Shown one piece after another: positions 57,070 to 64,000 of a stretch of DNA of 64,000 nucleotides (its first letter is position 1; each line of letters starts with the position of its first letter). Below the pieces are notes generated by a model. That model was not told the origin of the DNA, did no database searches, and was given only the letters and a program-made list of their open reading frames with translations. The position numbers were made by a program, and so were the translations under genes. This DNA is from Carallia brachiata (lineage: Eukaryota; Streptophyta; Magnoliopsida; Malpighiales; Rhizophoraceae). Location of the stretch: positions 1,969,735 to 2,033,734 of the forward strand of contig JADCRB010000043.1 of assembly GCA_021464245.1 (NCBI GenBank). The letters are read 5' to 3'.

Positions 57070-58490
57070 CATCGGGATAGTGTAGCCGTTAGATCAGAAA
57101 AATTTATTACAATTATGACGTTGATAATTAATTGTCGGTTTCATGATTGAAATCTGCACAGGTCAAACTGAAAACTGAAAACGCAGACGAAATTTTCAAA
57201 CGAAATTTACGTCCCACCTAATGAATTTTCTATTAAGTTGGGCCCCGTCGTATGGCCCTTTTTTTTTTCACACGATTGATTAAGGTCCCATAAACAAAAG
57301 CCCTTTCTTTTCCTTGCTCTCTTTACGATACTTAGAAGGAGGCCAGTCATGGGCCGAGCTCAGTAACTCGAGCTTGTAACCAAGAGGAGGCCAATAATGG
57401 GCTTCTTCATTGGTTCGGTTCAAGTTTGTTCATTTTAGTACAAAGCCTTGGGCTCTCCCATTGTTAAATTTTACTCGGATCGTATCGAGTATAAGTAGTA
57501 ATGTGCAGTATTGAGTACAGGTTTGCTTGTCAGGATTCTAAAGGCAGAATCACGCTCTATTCTATTCGTAGTCGGGAGGTGAGTTAGTCCATTTGGAATT
57601 GTTGAATATAACTCAAAAAAATGAGAATTACTCTGATCCAAGTTTAAGGATTTGATAACTAATACGTTCAATAAAATCTTTTTTTACTGGTTAAAAAAAA
57701 GTATAGAGACTTGGATAGCCGAAAGTACAAATTATTTTCTTCATTCACGATTAATATTTAGGGTGTGTTTGTTGTGCGATGGAAAGAGGAAGAGAGAAAA
57801 AAAAATATAATTATTGTTATATATTTTTCTTTTTTATATTTCTTTCTTCTCACTTTCTACTTTATTTCAAATAATTTTATTTTCTCTTCACTTTTTCTCT
57901 CACAAATTATTATATATATATTTTTTCATTCTACTTTTATTCTCTTCATTTTTCTATTACTCTAAATAATTTTATTTTTTCTTTTTTTTCTTTTTTTTTT
58001 TCTCCTTTCTCCAGCCTTTCACTCACTCCAAACATACTGTTAGGCTTGGTCAGCGATAGCCGTCTGGGCTTCATTGACAATTCATAATTCTCGATGAAAA
58101 AGTCAAAACACAACCATGCAAACGTGTCCGTATAAATAAATAAATTCATACATACAAATTATGAAGAAAATAGATAGCCAAAAAAGTTTAATTGAAATTC
58201 ATGAAAAATAATGTAGCTATGATATTATTTTAGGTTTTATATAAATTAAAAAATATAAAATTCAAAATAATATCAGAAAATTTTCATTTTAATTAATTTT
58301 TACCTAAAAAAAAGAGAATCTTGGACGATGGGTTTTTTGAATTTTCGTATAATTTGAACCAACACAGGGTAAAATTGACTTCGTGCCATTTGGAAATTTG
58401 AATCACTTTGGCACGCAGTTTGCCACCGTAGAAATCAGTGGTGAATAACAAATTAAATTAATCACTTTGGAGACCCGGTAACAATTTCCA
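57070..58490. repeat. Segmental tandem duplication, unit 2
   Basis: Diverged copy of 55466-57069 starting CATCGGGATAGTGTAGCCGT. It contains the MITE-like insertion at about 57760-58040, absent from unit 1, and lacks the dispersed repeat found in unit 1. Confidence 0.85.
57760..58040. mobile_element. MITE-like element with ~97-bp modules, copy 2 (inverted)
   Basis: Starts near GGGTGTGTTTGTTGTGCG and ends near CACTCCAAACATACTG, so its termini are imperfect inverted repeats of the GTGTTTG...CCAAACA type. The internal modules are the reverse complement of those at 31020-31380. It sits inside unit 2 only, so its insertion post-dates the duplication. Confidence 0.65.
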
Positions 58491-58799
58491 GTAAGTATCG
58501 TGATGCAATTTTAGAATTTCAATGCAACATTAGCGGAACAAATAAAAAAGAATAAGAAAACAATTCTCATTTTATGTTTTAGTTATTAAAAATTTATAAC
58601 TTTATTTTCAAATTTTAATATTTTATCAAAAAAAAATGTATCGTTAATATGTAATTTATTGTACTTATGGCCCGAGGCTGAAAATACTTGTTGACATCCT
58701 CATTTAATTTCTTCTATAAAGAGAACCCATCACTCAAGTACTGTTGGCCTCGAATGAGCCTCTCACCCGTTCGGCTTCTATATTAACAAATTTTAAACT

Positions 58800-60645
58800 T
58801 GGCAGCGCACAAAGCACAGATATTCTAATATAGAAGATGTTGTTGTTGAGATTCAAATTGAGTTAATGTTATGAGAAACACCCCAATCACCAATCAAGCT
58901 ACTATTTTAGGTAGTATCAAAATTTTAATTTTAATTTTAATTTTATGAAAAAAAGTATAACTGTATAAGGTTGATTAATATAGAAATTACTAATATCATC
59001 AAACAACTCAGCAAAGAGATAAATAAAAGGAAAATTCTTAGAAAGAGACAAAACATGTTGACTAGGTCCCATCTCGAGAACGACAATAGCAAAGATGAAA
59101 GATTCTCGTATTTGGCCTCAGCGTGTGCTACCCGGCGGTGGATAGCCAGAAGTCTAGGTCGTCCCTTTCCATTGGGGACAAAACAGGGTTTTCCATTGCC
59201 ATTTCCCCGAACCAACCATCCAATTCCAAGACTTTTTGTATTGCTGTGTCATATCGGCAAAATTTTTTCGTCATTAAATTAAGAATACCGCTAGCTGTCA
59301 CTTTTCTGAACAATATGATAGTTGATATACAATTTATTTATTAATTTTTATTTTTTTAAAATTTAATTATTAAATAATTCATATTACTATATTTTAATCT
59401 CATCTAGGAGATCTCATCTAGTATTTCCCTTAATTTAATTTAATTAATTCACATATTTAAACTTCAGAAAAATGAAATTTAGAATAAGAATTTACAAATA
59501 TTAATTCAAGGTGACATTTAACAGAATAAATATTACTAAAAAAGTTTGAAATCATCCTAATTAAATTCAATTCAAATCATTTGCATAGGATAATAATAAT
59601 AACTCTATACTTCAATAATCATCGGCCTTGTAATTTTTAGCATCAATATATATCTTTTTAAATTAAGTCAGTTCGTCACAATTTGAGTGATTTGGACGTT
59701 TATTACTACATTGCAAATGATTTAAAACCATATTTCTCATTTCTCATATATCCTATCTGACAATGACGTAATTCCTGTTTGATTAATAAGCAATAAATTC
59801 TTACCTTTGTTGTTCTTTCATTTGATCAAATTGAAGAAATTTAAACAAAAACTTTTTCTTTAATTATTGATTGAAATTCGACAGTTTCATATATTATATG
59901 CAGAAAAGTCCATCTTGTGGAATATAATCTTGTACCAAATTCAGCAATTTCTTTTATTTTATATATAAAGTTAAGAGATAAGAGGAACATCCCGACTTAA
60001 GACTATGGAGCATTTACATACCACTAAAGATTAACATAAGAATTTGCACGTCACTTATTCACAAAGAACTCAAATATCAGCTAGTAAAATTCGAATTCAA
60101 AATAAAATACATCTAGAGTTGAATTATTAAACATTGACCTAACTCTTATAGACTCATATCTCTAAATTGTAGCAGCTGCCATTCCACAACAATCTCATAT
60201 TCTTCGTTATACACCTAGAAAACTTTTTTTGAGACTGAGAGAGAATAAAATAGAAGAATAGCCTACACTTAGCCATAGATAGAGAACAATAACAGTTGTA
60301 GTTTTTTTGGGCTCTTTGGCATCTACAAAGAGACCTACAAGATTATCTTCACATGGAGAGAAATCTTCAACTAGATAACTCTGGCCCTGATCCTCCCTCT
60401 GTCATTCATCTTCCTAGCCCACATCAAGGTTTCCAATCTTTTTGTTTCCAAGATCAGGCACGCCGAAGTCCAGCTAGACAACACTCGAGCCGACACGGCT
60501 AGGTACGAGAAACTAACCGACGTTGCCAAATCCAAACGAGCCTATTTCTGGCTCTTTAAGGCTGCCTACTTCACTTTTTTCCTTATCTTATCCCTTCTAT
60601 CAACTACGGTCGTTGTCTACACCATCATTTGTATTTACACGCCAA
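58800..60645. repeat. Left arm of a large inverted duplication
   Basis: Reverse-complement similarity to 61360-64000 (after removing the inserted LTR). Anchor blocks: 58855-58920 with 63890-63960, 59050-59280 with 63560-63775, 59560-59720 with 63110-63260, 60130-60340 with 62480-62700, and 60350-60645 with 61360-62450. Arms are about 1.8 kb with a spacer of about 0.7 kb. Confidence 0.88.
60273..60645 (+). pseudogene. 5' fragment of a plant multi-pass membrane-protein gene (left arm)
   Basis: Same gene as the minus-strand copy at 60753-62552. The start codon is changed to ATA (60275) and stops occur at the beginning (around 60288) and at TTCAACTAG. Then an open stretch reads ITLALILPLSFIFLAHIKVS, RHAEVQLDNTRADTARYEKL and FWLFKAAYFTFFLILSLLST before the homology ends at about 60645. 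Truncated at the inversion junction. The family, known in Arabidopsis as uncharacterised transmembrane proteins, has no established biochemical function. Confidence 0.78.
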
Positions 60646-60752
60646 CAGTATTATTGGATAAGAGAAAAGGAAAAAAAAAATACAGAGACGCAATTGTTTC
60701 TATAGAACATCGGCTCTACCATTGGATTTGTTTTATTTCAAACTTGATATTG

Positions 60753-62552
60753 TTATAACTGGACATCTTTGGACTTCAAAAGAGTGTATTCTCCCAAAAG
60801 ATAAACTTCGAGCCGACTTGTCGATATTTTCATGGTGGTATGATTTGCAAATGAGGTAGAGGACCGTCTAGATAACAAGCTGAAACAAGAACAATGTGAC
60901 AAGCAACAAAAAATAGATAAACCCAAATGCCAATCTATTAAAAACGCCAAGCGAAACCCCATGAACCACCAGCTTTTGAAATATTATCTATATTGCTGCA
61001 GAGGACATACTTAACTTTAAAAATATGATTACTACAATGCACGTCTTGCCTCTTATCAGTGCTCGAGTCTTGGTCATGGCCTTAAATCCAAATGCTTCCT
61101 CTAATATTGACACGACGCTGCTTAATTGCCAAACTATGCTCATGTACACAAATTCGAGAATGTAAGCCACCAAAACAGCGAACAAAGTTGGAATAGCTGC
61201 CTTGGTTTGTGAAAATAGTAATGCACAAGATATTAGGACAAGCGCAACAACAAAGTTGTGTGTGAAAATAGCAAGAAAGATAGCCAAGAAGGTGACCATG
61301 AGTCTCTTCTAGACTTTTGGAACGATGTTTATAACCTTCTTGAAGCTGACTTCCTTGCCGGTATAAATCCAGGCAATGGTCTAGACAACGGCCGCAGTTG
61401 ACAGGAGGGAGAAAATAAGGAATAAAGTGAAGTAGGCAACCTTAAAGAGCCAGAAATAGGCTCGTTCGGATTCGACAACGTCGGTTAGTTTTCATACTGT
61501 TAGGAAATATAAGTAAAATTAACAGAAAATGGATGCAAATAAAATAAATAAAGGATATGAAATATTATTTGAGGCGTGCAAGGCATTATCCTTAAGGATA
61601 ATTTTCGCCCTCGTACTCAAATCAAGTCAGTGCAGCAGGTCACAGCAGCTACCCTCCCAAGATACAATAGACTTTCTCACTAATGTGCACTTCAAATAGT
61701 GAGGTAATAGAAACAACTCTAATCTTGATTAACCCAGCAAAATGTAACAAAGAGGTATGTGCAGGAAGAAGAGTATCTAAAAGGATGATATTTTCCTAGA
61801 GAAGAAGGAGATACATATATACTGGTTCAGCCTTTAAAGTTCATAAAAATGAATAATGACCACAAAGATGAATAATGGACAGAATAATGATGATTAAATG
61901 ACTGTAATTGCTGCAACGACTACTTTTCAACAGTCAAAAACAGTTAGTTTGACCGAAAAGTTTGAAAAATCAAAAAAATATTGGTTTTAGGGTGTAGACC
62001 GGCTAAGGCCGGTTCACTGCGTAGGGTCGTATGAGCCCGCTCCTATCGGACCTGAGACTAAGTTGCACAAGACCTCTTATAGGTCTTTTATTTTGTGAAA
62101 ATGTAAGATACATATTGATTTATAAACATGTGGTACATAATATTTTTATTCCATGTGGGATTCTAATATCTATATATATACTTTTTTCCTGAGTAGCACT
62201 TAACTTTTTTTTTCCTATGTGGGATTTAAGTCTTCTTATAGACTTTTTTATTAAATACTAATTGGCTTCTCTTTCCTATGTAGGATTCAAGCTTTTTAAA
62301 ATATCCTTTATTCTTTCAACAAATATCTGCCCGTGCCAGCTTGAGTGTTGTCTAGCTGTACTTCGGCATGTTTGATCTTAGAAACAAAAAAATTGGAAAC
62401 CTCGATGTAGGCTAGGAAGATGAAAGGCAGAGGAGGATCAGGGCCAGAATTATCTGGCTGAAGATCTTTCTCCACATGAAGATGATCTTGTAGGGCTCTT
62501 TGTATATGCCAAAGAGCCCAAGAAACTATATATTTTCTTGTTCTCTATCCAT
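60753..62552 (-). pseudogene. Plant multi-pass membrane-protein pseudogene, split by a solo LTR
   Basis: Reads from the ATG at 62552: MDREQENI, stop, FLGLFGIYKEPYKIIFMWRK, IFSQIILALIL, a frameshift, PFIFLAYIEVSNFFVSKIKH, AEVQLDNTQAGTGR. An 824-base LTR (61498-62321) interrupts it. It resumes KLTDVVESERAYFWLFKVAY, FTLFLIFSLLSTAAVV, stop (TAG), TIAWIYTGKEVSFKKVINIV, PKV, stop, KRLMVTFLAIFLAIF, and on to LEVYLLGEYTLLKSKDVQL ending at 60753. Several hydrophobic segments fit a multi-pass membrane protein of the Arabidopsis At2g18690-like type (family assignment from memory of the motifs). No intron is seen. Multiple stops, frameshifts and the LTR make it dead. Confidence 0.8.
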
Positions 62553-64000
62553 GGCTAGGCATAGACTATTCTTCTATTTTATTTTTTCTTGAAGAAATTT
62601 TTTTTCTAGGTGTATAATGGAGAAGATGGGATTGTTGTGGAATGGCAGCTGCTACAATTTAGAGGTATGAGTCTATAAGAGTGAGGTCAACATTGAAGAA
62701 TTCTAACTCTAGATGTATTTCATTTTGAATTCAAATCTTGTTACCTGATATTTGAGTTATTTTTGAATGAGTGGCATGTAAGTTCTTCTGTTATTCTCTA
62801 GTTGTATGCTGACGCTCCTTAACTCTAAAGTAAGACACTCCTCTTATTTCTTAACTTTATATATATAGCGAGGAGATTGGTGGATTTGATACAAGATTAT
62901 GTGCGATAAGGTGGACTTTTCTGCATATAATTTATGAAACTGTTGAATTTCAATCAATAATTAAAGAAAAAGTTTTTGTTTATATTTTTTCAACTTGAGC
63001 AAATGAGAGAAAACAAAGGTAGGAATTTATTGCTCATTAATCAAGCAGGGATTAAGTCATTGTCATATAGGATACAAGAGAAATAAGCAATGAGGCTTCA
63101 AGTCATTAGCAATGTAGTTAATAAGCGTCCAAATCACTCAAATTGTGACAGACTTACCTTAGGTTAAAAGATGTATGGATGCCGAAAATTATAAGACTGA
63201 TGATTATTCAAGTTTATGATTATTATTATTATCCTATGCAAATGATCTAAATTGAATTTAATTAGGATGATTGCAAACTTTTTTAGGAAGATCTACCCTA
63301 TCAAATGTCACCTTGAATTATTGTATGTAGACTCTTATTATAAATTCCATTTTCTTGCAATTTAAACAAGTGAATTAACTGAATTAAATTAAAAACAAAT
63401 ACTAATTAAGATCTCTTAAATAAAATTAAAATACAATAATATAAATTATTTATTCATCAAATTAAAAAAAACAAAAAAATAAATTATTAAAATTTCGAAT
63501 TATTGTAGATCAACTTTTATATCGTTTAAACAAGTGACAACTAGCAGTGTTCTTTATTTAATGACGAAAAAATTTTGCTGATATAGCACAGCAATACAAA
63601 AAGTTTTGGAATTGGATAGTTGGTTCCGGGAAATGGCAATGGAAAACCCTGTTTTGTCCCCAATGGAAAAAGACGGCCTGGACTTCTAGCTATCTACCGC
63701 CGGGTAGTACACGCTAAAGTCCAATATTAGGATCTTTCATCTTTGCTATTGTCGTTCTCGAGATGGGACCCAGTCAACACGTTTTGAGTTATTCGATAAG
63801 ATTAGTAATTTCTATATTGATCAACCTCATACAGTTATACTTTTTTTTATAAAATTAAATTTAAAATTAAATTTTGATATTACTTAAAATAGTAGTTTGA
63901 TTGATGATTGAGAAACTTCTCATAACATTTGCTCAGATTCAAATCTCAATAGCAGTACTTTTCATATCAAAATACTTGTTCTCTGTGCGACGCTTGGTTC
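61360..64000. repeat. Right arm of the large inverted duplication (reaches the window edge)
   Basis: Inverted copy of 58800-60645, interrupted by the solo LTR at 61498-62321. Without that insertion the arm is about 1.8 kb, matching the left arm. The arm is still alignable at the last bases of the window, so the palindrome may extend further. Confidence 0.88.
61498..62321. mobile_element. Probable solo LTR
   Basis: An 824-base insertion that begins TGTTAGG and ends TTTCAACA (TG...CA, TGTT/AACA inverted ends). It interrupts the membrane-protein pseudogene exactly between codons alignable in the left arm. Flanking pentamers are CATAC and AATAT; the uninterrupted target predicted from the gene is CATAT, so each is a one-base variant of a 5-bp target duplication. 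No internal coding domain, consistent with LTR-LTR recombination. Confidence 0.75.

Overview
This is nuclear DNA from a flowering plant, most likely a eudicot. The evidence is AT-rich intergenic DNA, intron-rich genes with GT-AG splicing, PLS-type PPR and PR-4/barwin genes, and Ty3/gypsy (Tat-lineage), Mutator-like, LINE and MITE-like elements. Exons were read directly from the sequence; exon edges may be off by a base.

Layout: (1) 1-11.3 kb is a tandem array of three PR-4 (barwin) defence genes. Copy 1 is intact; copies 2 and 3 are decayed. (2) 11.476-22.161 kb is a 10.7-kb Tat-like Ty3/gypsy LTR retrotransposon on the minus strand, inserted just behind PR-4 copy 3. Its gag-pol is broken, but the segment between integrase and 3' LTR carries an intact, intronless 207-codon ORF encoding a WUSCHEL/WOX homeodomain, a WUS-box (TLPLFP) and a C-terminal EAR-type repressor motif, with its own TATA box. 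A second small ORF with a TATA box follows. This is the most unusual feature of the window. (3) 22.2-37.8 kb is repeat-rich and contains a frameshifted PPR gene, a LINE RNase H remnant, a complete non-autonomous Mutator-like element with 9-bp target duplications, several MITE-like repeats and two ultra-short poly(A) retroposon insertions. (4) 37.8-55.1 kb is a gene-dense housekeeping block: an SKP2A-like F-box/LRR gene (+), a DnaJ10-like J-domain gene (-), a DBP10/RH29-type DEAD-box helicase gene (-) and a RabC-type small GTPase gene (-). (5) 55.4-58.5 kb is a tandem segmental duplication. (6) 58.8-64.0 kb is a large inverted duplication with arms of about 1.8 kb, carrying decayed copies of a plant multi-pass membrane-protein gene; one copy is split by a probable solo LTR. 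The palindrome runs off the window.

The genes do not form a pathway. The housekeeping genes serve SCF ubiquitin ligation, chaperoning, 60S ribosome assembly and vesicle traffic. Several apparent frameshifts in otherwise well conserved genes (helicase, SKP2A) are single-base losses, often in homopolymers, so some may be assembly errors rather than true pseudogenisation.
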